Shown piece after piece: positions 33,315 through 40,693 of a stretch of DNA of 64,000 bases (the first letter of the stretch is position 1; each line of letters begins with the position of its first letter). The stretch is from an uncultured Eubacteriales bacterium (lineage in GTDB: Bacteria > Bacillota > Clostridia > Oscillospirales > Oscillospiraceae), in contig CAUGSS010000004.1 of NCBI GenBank assembly GCA_959602365.1, forward strand, positions 1 to 64,000. Reading direction: 5' to 3'. Below the pieces are notes generated by a model, which saw nothing but the letters and a program-made list of their open reading frames with translations, was not told the DNA's origin and searched no databases. Made by a program: the position numbers and the translations under genes.

Positions 33315-34592
33315 TCATGCTCTCAGCGCTGTGATCGGGACGACAAACACTCCATCAGGCCGCTGATAGGCCGCATTTGCCATGCCGCACAGCACACACA
33401 GCACAGCAGGCGGCTTTCCATCGGGGTCTGCCTCAATCTGCCTCTGGATGGCCAACAAATTGTCCACCGCGGCATCGATCTGATTGGCCCCCAGCTTGAT
33501 CTCGAAGGCACACCACTGGCCGTCGGGCAGTTCGATCACCGCGTCGATCTCCTGATTTTTATAGTCCTGATAGTGGTAGAGATGAGCCCCAAAGGACTCG
33601 GCATAGATTCGCAGGTCCCGTTCACACAGGGCCTCAAAGAGGAACCCCAGGGTCTCCAAATTTCCCAACAGTCCAGCAGGGGTGGCCTTCAACAGGGCGC
33701 AGACCAGAGAGGGGTCGGCAAAATGCCGCTTCTCCGCCTGTTTCACCCGCACCGAGGAGCGGATACTGGAGGAAAACGGCGGCTGATTTTCCGTGAGAAA
33801 CAGCCGTTGAAAGATATCCAGGTAGGCTGCCACCGTGTTGGCGTCGATGTCCTCGTCGTCCACCGCCTTGATGTCTCGCATCAGCGTCTTGTTGGTGGCA
33901 GTGGTGCTCTCGTTCCGGGCCAGGGAGCGCAGCAGCAGCCGCATCTTCTGGGTATCCCGCTTAATTCCATCGATCCGGTACACATCATCGTCGATGACGG
34001 CATCCAGATATTGCGCTGGAAGCAAGGCCGCCTGTTCCGGCGGCAGGCCCAGGCTCCCTGGCCAGCCGCCCCGGACGATCAGTCCAATCAGCTTCTTCAA
34101 GTCCACCTCACCGGTCATGGCGGGCGTCAGCGCTCCGTGGCACAGCTGCTCCAGCGACACCTTGCCGCTGGAGTCCCCGGACTCCCACAAGGACATCGTC
34201 CGCATCCGCAGCCGGGCAATGCGCCCCGCACCGCTGTGCAAAATGCCCTTGTGGTTGGGGGTGGCGGAACCGGTGAGGATAAACTGTCCCTTCCGGGCCG
34301 TCTGGTCCACCTGGTAGCGCACGGCATCCCAGAGAGGCGGCACCTCCTGCCACTCGTCAATGAGGCGGGGCGTCTCCCCCTCCAGCACCAAGGCAGGGGA
34401 CAGCTCTGCCAGCTGGCGGTTCTGGAAGTTGCCAGCTGGGTCGCCGAGGTAGATCTCGCTTTTGCTGTGGTAAGAGGAAGTCCAGGTCTTGCCGCACCAT
34501 TTTGGCCCCTCAATGCACACGGCTCCAAAAGCGGAGAGGTATTCCTCCACCTGCCGGTCGATGATGCGGGGCCTGTAGTTTTGTCTGTCCAT
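33315..34592 (-). CDS. AAA ATPase with DUF4143 domain, cargo copy 1
   Basis: A 425-residue protein of the AAA_14/DUF4143 group. Walker A is GPKWCGKT (about 29-36), Walker B is RLIDEWQEVP, and sensor-like LTGSATPNHKG follows. The C-terminal DUF4143 part has a nuclease-like fold pattern: IDAVIEL...WCAFEIKLGA, an E/D-ExK arrangement. Function in this family is poorly known. Many members are mobile cargo and some may take part in defence. The gene has its own spacer on both sides and sits between pcfB and the RelBE-type pair, inside the segment bracketed by the 66-bp repeat. Confidence 0.85.
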   Translation of the reverse strand: MDRQNYRPRIIDRQVEEYLSAFGAVCIEGPKWCGKTWTSSYHSKSEIYLGDPAGNFQNRQLAELSPALVLEGETPRLIDEWQEVPPLWDAVRYQVDQTARKGQFILTGSATPNHKGILHSGAGRIARLRMRTMSLWESGDSSGKVSLEQLCHGALTPAMTGEVDLKKLIGLIVRGGWPGSLGLPPEQAALLPAQYLDAVIDDDVYRIDGIKRDTQKMRLLLRSLARNESTTATNKTLMRDIKAVDDEDIDANTVAAYLDIFQRLFLTENQPPFSSSIRSSVRVKQAEKRHFADPSLVCALLKATPAGLLGNLETLGFLFEALCERDLRIYAESFGAHLYHYQDYKNQEIDAVIELPDGQWCAFEIKLGANQIDAAVDNLLAIQRQIEADPDGKPPAVLCVLCGMANAAYQRPDGVFVVPITALRA

Positions 34593-34789
34593 GGTGTTTG
34601 CCTCCAGTCACCGCTGTGATTCAGTGCAATTATTATATTCTATTCATACGATTTTTACAACTCCATTCAGTTGCATTTTTTATTTCTGCTCAGTCCAATT
34701 TCGATCAAGCAGAAAATTTTTTTGTAAAGGAGCTTGATATGCTCTGAACGCAAAAAGGGACAGCGACTCTGCTGTTCCTTTTTTGCGGG
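34593..34789. other. AT-rich promoter spacer and terminator
   Basis: The first ~130 bp upstream of the DUF4143 gene is AT-rich and probably holds its promoter, though no clean -35/-10 pair stands out. The rest is a terminator hairpin for the toxin gene. Confidence 0.4.
34749..34787. terminator. terminator of the RelBE-type operon
   Basis: A hairpin with arms CGCAAAAAGGRACAGC/GCTGTTCCTTTTTTGCG type and a short loop lies just past the toxin stop codon. Runs of A and T on either side make it work on both strands. Confidence 0.8.
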
Positions 34790-35122
34790 TTATTTACGTT
34801 CTGCCTGAACGATGCCCTCGACATCCCTACCGCCGTAGAAAATTCGGATCACGGTCACTGTGCGTTTTTGGGTGTCTATTGCATAATAAACGACAAAATT
34901 GTCTACTGGCACTCGGTGCATTTCCATGCTTCTCCACGGTTCCCAATCCACAATGGCATAGCGCGCCGGCATAAAGTCCAGAGATCGGATTTCCTTTCGG
35001 ATACGGTTGACCTGCCCTTCGGCGGTATCCGGCGCTTTGAGATCGAAGGCAATGTAGGAGTAAATCTCCCTCAGATCGTCTTTGGCTTCCGGGGAATAGA
35101 TAACGGAATAGGTATCGCTCAT
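34790..35122 (-). CDS. RelE/ParE-family toxin
   Basis: A 110-residue protein with the RelE/ParE pattern: YSVIYSPEAKDDLREIYSYI at the start, a middle R.E...L..P.R segment (RKEIRSLDFMPARYAIVDWE), and a C-terminal beta-hairpin VDNFVVYYAIDTQKRTVTVI with RIFYGGRD. RelE-type toxins cut mRNA at the ribosome and ParE types act on gyrase; the sequence alone does not decide. It overlaps the antitoxin gene by 4 bp. Confidence 0.9.
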   Translation of the reverse strand: MSDTYSVIYSPEAKDDLREIYSYIAFDLKAPDTAEGQVNRIRKEIRSLDFMPARYAIVDWEPWRSMEMHRVPVDNFVVYYAIDTQKRTVTVIRIFYGGRDVEGIVQAERK

Positions 35123-35424
35123 ATACCGAACTCCCGATTTAATTCGGCATCCACCTCATCTGCCGTATAGGTTTTGCCGGATTTCATGGATTCCACGCCT
35201 TTCATAAGCTCTGCGTCCAGCTGTTCACGGCTCATTCCGCCGACTGCGGTAGGTTTTGTGGAGGGCAGGCGCAGTTCAAAGGGCATCCCCTTTTTCAGTA
35301 CAATCTGGCTGTAAAGCATCTGGATTGCGCTGGATGGGGAAATTCCAAGTTGAGAAAGGATTCCTTCTGCGTTTTCTTTTAGCTCTGTATCAATACGGGC
35401 ATAAACTGCGGACGTATTTGCCAT
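35119..35424 (-). CDS. RelB/DinJ-family antitoxin
   Basis: A 101-residue antitoxin. The N-terminal ribbon-helix-helix is SAVYARIDTELKENAEGILS, LGISPSSAIQMLYSQIVLKK, followed by the DinJ-like LPFELR equivalent MPFELRLP. The disordered acidic tail (DEVDAELNREFGI) is the likely toxin-binding part. AAAGGAG stands 10 nt before the start MANTSAV. It is the first gene of the module and probably represses it. Confidence 0.9.
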   Translation of the reverse strand: MANTSAVYARIDTELKENAEGILSQLGISPSSAIQMLYSQIVLKKGMPFELRLPSTKPTAVGGMSREQLDAELMKGVESMKSGKTYTADEVDAELNREFGI

Positions 35425-35514
35425 ATCTATCACACTCCTTTGGCTATATTATATCCATTTTCTCTTGCAAACGCAAGCGATTGCAAGCAATATTTAAAAT
35501 TTGCTTGCTCATCC

Positions 35515-36057
35515 CTATTCTAACGCGACATCCTGCCGCTGCCGGGGAATGGAAAACCCGTAGACTCTGGCGATCTTATCGCCCAGCCTACGGGTTACCC
35601 TTGTAATGTCGGCGCGGGTCGCCGCGCCTCGGTATAGTCTGTCCTTCAGCCACTCCCGCTGGGAAAACCCCGCGCCATCTTTATAAACACGGTATAAATA
35701 GTGGTTGGTGCCGTCGTGGTGGATGGCGTCACACCGCAGGTCGCCCAGCCGGTCTACATACCAGGTGGTGTAATCCGTATCCCCATAGAGGCAGTCCCGG
35801 ATGTTGCCGCTCTGGATCTCCTTATACCCCATGTGCCTGCCATCCCAAAGGCCCAGGTCGGCAATGACCAGGATGGGCTGGTTTAGCCGCACGTTGAGGT
35901 TGACGCGCACATCCTCCAAATAGCAGTCGTTGAGTTCATACATGAGGGCGATCCGTTCCGACTCGGGCAGGTCCGGGTAGTCCGCCTCCAGGTCGGCCCG
36001 ACAATCCTCATAGTCCAGGTAATAGTTGCTCCAAATGATGTGTTTTTCTTCTTTCAT
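35515..36057 (-). CDS. conserved mobile-element protein of unknown function
   Basis: A 180-residue cytoplasmic protein, MKEEKHIIWSNYYLDYEDCR, acidic at the start and ending TRVTRRLGDKIARVYGFSIP, RQRQDVALE. It contains DLGLWDGRHMGYKEI and DCLYGDTDYTTWYVDRLGDL. It resembles small uncharacterised proteins that accompany relaxase genes in clostridial ICEs; no domain is recognised. A 66-bp piece of its 3' end is repeated at 33.2 kb, which shows that the neighbouring cargo was inserted at its end. Confidence 0.6.
   Translation of the reverse strand: MKEEKHIIWSNYYLDYEDCRADLEADYPDLPESERIALMYELNDCYLEDVRVNLNVRLNQPILVIADLGLWDGRHMGYKEIQSGNIRDCLYGDTDYTTWYVDRLGDLRCDAIHHDGTNHYLYRVYKDGAGFSQREWLKDRLYRGAATRADITRVTRRLGDKIARVYGFSIPRQRQDVALE
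35532..35597. repeat. 66-bp repeat, copy 2 (inside the gene's 3' end)
   Basis: The in-gene copy of the repeat described at 33224-33289, in the same orientation, 2.3 kb away. Confidence 0.85.
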
Positions 36058-36182
36058 TTTGCTTCACCTCGCTGTTTTGCCTTGGCATCTTGTATGACAC
36101 CTTACTTTCATGCAAATCTAAAATCGCACTTTAGATCTGCATAAAACTTCAGGCTCCCTATGGTGGAATGGACGCTGTGTAT

Positions 36183-37613
36183 TTATCTCAGGAATTCTCT
36201 TTGCTCGTGCTGCCGACGCAGTGCTGCCCGCACCTGTTCATTGCCCACGCCCTCCACTTTTTCCGCCACCGCCTGGTATTGATCTGCAATGCTGTCGCAC
36301 AGGCGGATCTCCTTGCAGAGCTGGCGGCACTGCTGAGAGATAACACTGATCTGCTCCCGGTTGGCCTGATAGGCCTCCGGGTCTCCGCGGACGGAGGCCA
36401 AACGCTGCCGACGGTTCAGTTCCTTCCGTCGGTCTTTTAAAGCGGCCAGCTGTATCTCGACAGCGGCCCGATAGTCCCGCAGTTCCGCCAAGGTGCCGAT
36501 CTGGTGCCGGCACAACAGCCGGGCCTGCTCGGAAATCTGCCGCAGCCGCGTCAGGTCTTGTTTTAATGCCGGGCTGACCCGAGTGCTGGGCCGCTTCCGC
36601 CTGGCCGGGAGAATCCCCAGCAGGAAGCAGTAGCGGATATAGAGGGCCTGGAGTCCGTAGAGTCTCTGTTTGCCCCGTTTCCAAGGACGGAACGGGCCGC
36701 CCCGGTAGTGCATGCGGCGGGGCTTTCTCTTCAGGGGTTTCACCTGCCACTGCTCCGCGATCCTGCGCCGGATGGCCGCCCGGGTATAGTTCGCGCCGAA
36801 GTTGCGCTCCAGCCGGAGGAACCGCTGGGCTTCCGGCGCGCGCACGGACAGGTCCTTGCCCTGTTTGATCTCATAGCCCTTGGAGCGCAGGATCGTGAGG
36901 AAATGGCTGTCCGTCCTGGCCTGGCGGATGGCCGCATCCACGTCGGCCTGGACAATCTTCCGCCAGGACATCCGGCCCGGGGTGTAGTCTCGGACTTTGG
37001 ACGGTTGGGGCTGGGCGATGGTGCGAAAGCCGTACTGGAGCGCCAGCTCGTCTGACACCCGCCGGAACTCGGCGTAGTCACTGGCGCTGCGGTAATACTT
37101 TTTCCCATCCACGAAAGAGACTGTGCATACCACAAAATGATTATGGATATGGTTGGGGTGATCCACATGGGTGGCCACCAGCACTTGATACCGGTCCCCC
37201 CAGAGTTTCTGGGCCGTCTCCACGCCGATCCGGTGGATCAGGTCGGGCGGCCCCTCCCCCTGGGCGAAGGACTGGTAGCCGTGGTAGGCCGCGGTGCCGC
37301 CGGTCTTCTGGAACCTGCGCTTCGTCCAGCGCATCTCCTCCACCGCCGTGTCAGGATCGCAGTTGATCCCGGAGACCAGCTGGTGGACGATCCCGCTGCC
37401 GTCCTTCCAGGTGGTGGCGCTGTCCCGGGCGGCGTAGTCCGCCACGGCGTGCAGGTCGTAGACAGAGAACTCGCCCTCGGTGCCGCCCTGCTGCTCCATG
37501 GTCTCTGAGACCGTCTTTTGATCCTGGGCGTACCGGGTCTTTTGGGCGTTGCCGGCGTAGCGCACCACCGCCGCCACATCCCCCTTTACCCGCCACAGGC
37601 TGGTTACTGGCAT
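36183..37613 (-). CDS. MobA/MobP-type relaxase
   Basis: A 476-residue relaxase/mobilisation nuclease (PF03432-like). It nicks the transfer origin and leads the strand through the channel. The N-terminal part carries a tyrosine in AAVVRYAGNAQKTRYAQ and the metal-binding motif HVDHPNHIHNHFVVCTVSF (residues ~147-165, three histidines). The C-terminal half is basic and helical. The start MPVTSLWRVKGD is preceded by GGGAGG. The longer frame upstream is a shadow of the DUF4143 gene. MobC would normally be next to it, but a DUF4143 gene lies between. Confidence 0.92.
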   Translation of the reverse strand: MPVTSLWRVKGDVAAVVRYAGNAQKTRYAQDQKTVSETMEQQGGTEGEFSVYDLHAVADYAARDSATTWKDGSGIVHQLVSGINCDPDTAVEEMRWTKRRFQKTGGTAAYHGYQSFAQGEGPPDLIHRIGVETAQKLWGDRYQVLVATHVDHPNHIHNHFVVCTVSFVDGKKYYRSASDYAEFRRVSDELALQYGFRTIAQPQPSKVRDYTPGRMSWRKIVQADVDAAIRQARTDSHFLTILRSKGYEIKQGKDLSVRAPEAQRFLRLERNFGANYTRAAIRRRIAEQWQVKPLKRKPRRMHYRGGPFRPWKRGKQRLYGLQALYIRYCFLLGILPARRKRPSTRVSPALKQDLTRLRQISEQARLLCRHQIGTLAELRDYRAAVEIQLAALKDRRKELNRRQRLASVRGDPEAYQANREQISVISQQCRQLCKEIRLCDSIADQYQAVAEKVEGVGNEQVRAALRRQHEQREFLR

Positions 37614-37633
37614 AGTAGGATCCTCCCTTTGCA

Positions 37634-37666
37634 AGAAAAAGCAGAGCGGTTTGAACCACTCTGCTT
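37634..37666 (-). terminator. terminator of DUF4143 cargo copy 2
   Basis: A 13-bp stem AAGCAGAGYGGTT with one mismatch is followed on the minus strand by TTTTTCTTG. It lies 42 bp past the DUF4143 stop and right before the relaxase ribosome binding site. Confidence 0.75.
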
Positions 37667-37707
37667 TCGATTGACAATTCAGTTGGTGTGAGAGAATATC
37701 AGCGCAT

Positions 37708-39000
37708 TCACAGAAGCTCTTTCGTTTTCCGGGCCAGATAGAGCGGAAGATTGGTAATATCTCCATCCTTCCGATAGCCCCGCTTTGAAAACCGCAGCGC
37801 GTGCTCAGGATGGTGCGCGGCGATATACCGCTTAAAGGACGGCGCCGACTTGTTTTCTCCGCCCTTGGCTTCCACAGGGATGATCTCCATCCCGTTTTGC
37901 AGCACAAAGTCTATTTCCATCTGCTTATCTGAATAATAGCGCGGCGCAACTTCAAACTGTCCCAGCAGCTGCTGCAGAACGAAGTTTTCCGTCAGAGGGC
38001 CTTTGAATTGAAAGTCGGCTTTCAACAATATCGCGCTGTTATCCACGCCGGCCATATGCTTCAGCAGACCTGTATCAAACAGGAGTAACTTGAACTGATC
38101 CAGCTTGTCAAAGGCCGCCAGAGGATGCTCCATTTTAGAGACGTTGTAGACCCGGTTCAGCATTCCGGCGGAGACCAGCCACTCGATCGCCTCTTCAAAA
38201 TCTCTGGCCCTGCCCCCTTCCCGGACTGCTCCGTACATAAATTTTTCATTCGGCTTGGCGAGCTGTGAGACAATGCTGCGAAATACCATCAGGATGCGCC
38301 CGCTGTTCACCTTGCCGTTGTGCTTGGAAAAGTCATTCTCATAGACTTCCACCAGCTCTTGCTGAATCTGAGAAATCTTCGCCGGATCCTTGTGCTTGAT
38401 CCAGGATGCGACGCACTCGGGCATGCCGCCGATGATGAGATAGTAGTCATAGGCCTCCAGCAGCCGCTTGTGAAAAATCTCCTCTATTGGCTGCTGCTTC
38501 TGAATCTCCTCGTAGTACAGGTAGAGGGAGGGATCAATGGCCTCCAAAAATTCGTCAAAGGTCAGCGGTGTGATCTCCAGCAGGTTGACCATTCCCACGG
38601 GGTAGGACTTCGGCTGTGCCAGCAGGGTACCCAGCAGGCTGCCGGCCGAAATAACATGATACTCATTGGCCCTCTCTTTGAAATATTTCAGGGCGTTCAA
38701 CGCCTCCGGGCACTCCTGGATCTCATCAAAAATGATCAGGGTCTTGCCCGGAAGAATTTTTTGGCCGGAGATCAGCGAAAGCAATTCGATGATCCGATGG
38801 GGATTTTTATTCGCCTGGAAAATCGAATTCAGCTCGTCCTCTTCGTCGAAGTTGAAATAGGCATAGCTGTCATAGAAATTCTGCCCGAACTCCTTCATGA
38901 GCCAGGTCTTCCCGACCTGCCGGGCGCCCTTCAGCACCATGGGCTTGCGATCCTCGCTGTTCTTCCAGGCAATCAGGTCCTGTATTGCGTTACGCTTCAT
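37708..39000 (-). CDS. AAA ATPase with DUF4143 domain, cargo copy 2
   Basis: A 430-residue AAA_14/DUF4143 protein. Walker A is GARQVGKT (25-32), Walker B is TLIIFDEIQECP, and the arginine-finger-type segment is VISAGSLLG. The C-terminal half has MEIDFVLQNGMEIIPVEAKG, the E..D..(x)VEAK pattern of DUF4143 nuclease-like folds. It is only distantly like copy 1. It has its own promoter region with three direct repeats and its own terminator, and it splits the mobC-relaxase pair. Codon use is less GC-rich than the neighbours, a sign of separate origin. Confidence 0.87.
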   Translation of the reverse strand: MKRNAIQDLIAWKNSEDRKPMVLKGARQVGKTWLMKEFGQNFYDSYAYFNFDEEDELNSIFQANKNPHRIIELLSLISGQKILPGKTLIIFDEIQECPEALNALKYFKERANEYHVISAGSLLGTLLAQPKSYPVGMVNLLEITPLTFDEFLEAIDPSLYLYYEEIQKQQPIEEIFHKRLLEAYDYYLIIGGMPECVASWIKHKDPAKISQIQQELVEVYENDFSKHNGKVNSGRILMVFRSIVSQLAKPNEKFMYGAVREGGRARDFEEAIEWLVSAGMLNRVYNVSKMEHPLAAFDKLDQFKLLLFDTGLLKHMAGVDNSAILLKADFQFKGPLTENFVLQQLLGQFEVAPRYYSDKQMEIDFVLQNGMEIIPVEAKGGENKSAPSFKRYIAAHHPEHALRFSKRGYRKDGDITNLPLYLARKTKELL

Positions 39001-39036
39001 GTGAACGCCTCCTGCTTTGGTGTCGCAACAAGTGTA

Positions 39037-39111
39037 TCACATTTTTCCGGCTTTTTAAAGCTATTGCTCTCACATTTTTCTTTGAAAATATAGACTAAAA
39101 ATCACATTTTT
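39037..39111 (-). promoter_or_regulatory. three phased AAAAATGTGA repeats upstream of DUF4143 copy 2
   Basis: The 10-bp sequence AAAAATGTGA (minus strand) occurs at 39037-39046, 39070-39079 and 39102-39111. The steps are 33 and 32 bp, that is three helical turns. The copy nearest the gene overlaps a possible -10 (TGTGATACACT). It looks like an operator array. Confidence 0.5.
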
Positions 39112-39256
39112 TCAAACTATTCTCTCTCGCCCCACCGATTGCTCTGTCGCACACAATAACAAAATGGATTTCATTCCATCTTTAAATCGAATTTGCACTC
39201 TGATGGGAATCGATTCCCATTGACACAAATGAAACTGTGGTCGGTAGATGGCGGCT

Positions 39257-39646
39257 CTAGACCTTACCATCGGAGCTTTTGTGGCGCTTTTTTCCTGGTG
39301 GCGCATCTGCATTTGTGCGCAGGGGCGCATCCCTCATGACTGCGGCTATGATTGCCTTCATCTGGCGGATAATCTCCTGCCGCAGCGTCTCCAGCCGTGC
39401 GGCGCGGGGAAGCTCGTCCCGCTGGATCAGAGCGTCGCGCAGCAGCGTCACCTCAGCCTTCAGCCGGGAGATCTCGGCCATCATGGCCTGATATTCCGCC
39501 GGCGGAAGCGGCTGCGGCATTTTGCCGGAGATCAGTACTCGGAGATAAGCGGAGCGGCTTAAGCCGCTTTTTACGACCTCTCTATCCAGTTGGATAAGCT
39601 CGTCAGCACTCAGGTAGCATTGCACTTTTACCTGCCGTTTTCTCAA
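39257..39646 (-). CDS. mobC: MobC-type relaxosome accessory protein
   Basis: A 129-residue protein with an N-terminal ribbon-helix-helix (VKVQCYLSADELIQLDREVV, KSGLSRSAYLRVLISG) followed by a coiled-coil helix (AEYQAMMAEISRLKAEVTLL) and a basic tail (GKKRHKSSDGK). It binds near the transfer origin and helps the relaxase nick. It is divergent from the small plus-strand gene, and the candidate oriT lies in the gap between them. Confidence 0.88.
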   Translation of the reverse strand: MRKRQVKVQCYLSADELIQLDREVVKSGLSRSAYLRVLISGKMPQPLPPAEYQAMMAEISRLKAEVTLLRDALIQRDELPRAARLETLRQEIIRQMKAIIAAVMRDAPLRTNADAPPGKKRHKSSDGKV

Positions 39647-39675
39647 ATCCGTTCACCTCTTTTATTCGTCCTATA

Positions 39676-39742
39676 CGGGGGTTAGGGGGTGTCCCCTTAA
39701 CACGTTGTGGATGTACTCATCCTAAAATGGGAGTACATCCAC
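39676..39742. other. candidate origin of transfer (oriT)
   Basis: Upstream of mobC lie two inverted repeats: GTTAGGGG-GTGT-CCCCTTAAC (imperfect) and the perfect 12-bp GTGGATGTACTC/GAGTACATCCAC with a 12-nt loop (39707-39718 and 39731-39742). A hairpin next to a short G-rich nick-like sequence beside mobC is the normal arrangement for MobP-type oriT. The nick site itself is not assigned. Confidence 0.6.
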
Positions 39743-39829
39743 GATGCTTGCTCAGAATATTGCATAGCAGGATCTGCATACAGATACTAACACATAATAA
39801 CTGTTTTAGAAGACCTTTAATAGTTTTAC

Positions 39830-39858
39830 TTGATACGAGCTTCTCGCCATGCTATGAT
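39830..39858 (+). promoter_or_regulatory. sigma-A promoter of the plus-strand small gene
   Basis: TTGATA, a 17-bp spacer and TATGAT stand ~30 bp before the gene start. This is a near-consensus pair with perfect spacing. Confidence 0.8.
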
Positions 39859-39888
39859 TTTCTTCCAGAAGGGAGGTCTCGTTCTCGT

Positions 39889-40143
39889 ATGAATCTGGAA
39901 GAACGCTATGCCATTGACCGTTTAGCTGCCGAGGCAGGCGGTTACTTCACCCCACCCACACAGGATGATATCGCTTATACCAATCTCCTGTTCGACGTCT
40001 GCCGTCAATTCAACATCCGCTACTATTCCGCAACCGCCAAAGAGAAAAATTTTGTAGAGGAAGTCACCCGTTTGACATGGGCAAGAATGCAAGAGAAAAA
40101 GACCGGCATCAAACAGGATGTGCGCCCGGCTTTCTCAGCTTGA
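39889..40143 (+). CDS. small hypothetical protein beside oriT
   Basis: An 84-residue protein on the opposite strand to nearly all neighbours, MNLEERYAIDRLAAEAGGYF. The sequence is helical and charged (YYSATAKEKNFVEEVTRLTW). GGGAGG lies 11 nt before the start, a strong promoter lies upstream and a terminator follows, so it is its own transcription unit. No family is recognised. Its place next to mobC and oriT suggests a role in element control, which is inference. Confidence 0.65.
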   Translation: MNLEERYAIDRLAAEAGGYFTPPTQDDIAYTNLLFDVCRQFNIRYYSATAKEKNFVEEVTRLTWARMQEKKTGIKQDVRPAFSA

Positions 40144-40205
40144 GGCCGGTATTGCGTTTCATATGCTGAGTCGGAAACCTCTATTTATAGTTGTTTCATT
40201 TGAAA

Positions 40206-40239
40206 TATCCGCCGGATCAAATTGATTCCGGCGGATTTT
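40206..40239. terminator. terminator between convergent genes
   Basis: A stem of ~10 bp (ATCCGCCGGA/TCCGGCGGAT) followed by TTTTC on the plus strand. It serves the plus-strand small gene and may also end the DUF3846 gene from the other side. Confidence 0.75.
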
Positions 40240-40259
40240 CTTATCCATCCATTTTTCGC

Positions 40260-40664
40260 CTATCTCTCCTGCCGCTCTGGCTCTCCGGGAGTGTAGGGCA
40301 GGGCAATGATTTCATCCCCCCACCGAAAGAACTTTTCCGGGCGGAGGAACTGATACCTGTACCGGGTGATCTGTTCCTCGGACAGGCTTCCGAAGTCCTC
40401 ACCGCTGCAATCGCAGAGAAAGCACGGCCCGGCGATGATGTCCCAGATCTTGCCCCTCTCATCCCGCAGCGCCCGGTTCAGCGGCATCCCGTTGAGCTTG
40501 CCCTCCTCATTGCAGATGAGACAGACCGCCTCTTCAAAGGGATAACAGGCTTCAATACTGCCGCCCACCACCTCCTGCATCCCCTCCAGGGATGCGTCGA
40601 TTTCCGTCGCCCGGACCTGCCTGCCCGGCTCCAACAGCACGACCTTCATGGTCTGTTCCGCCAC
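40260..40664 (-). CDS. DUF3846 protein
   Basis: A 134-residue protein with the DUF3846 pattern: KVVLLEPGRQVRATEIDASL, EGMQEVVGGSIEACYPFEEA, ICNEEGKLNGMPLNRALRDE, then IWDIIAGPCFLCDCSGEDFG. It is common in ICEs and phages next to ArdC; the function is unknown, with a part in anti-restriction or DNA metabolism suggested by position. GAGGAGGG precedes a GTG start; a downstream ATG at MKVVLL is the alternative. It follows ArdC by 29 bp. Confidence 0.88.
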   Translation of the reverse strand: MAEQTMKVVLLEPGRQVRATEIDASLEGMQEVVGGSIEACYPFEEAVCLICNEEGKLNGMPLNRALRDERGKIWDIIAGPCFLCDCSGEDFGSLSEEQITRYRYQFLRPEKFFRWGDEIIALPYTPGEPERQER

Positions 40665-40693
40665 ATCGAAACCCTCCTCTTTGCCTCATACCG

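Noticed and set aside
37614..37907. N-terminal extension of the relaxase frame by 98 codons
   Set aside because: It is read antiparallel to nothing functional and overlaps the DUF4143 gene and its terminator; the proper start has a GGGAGG site.
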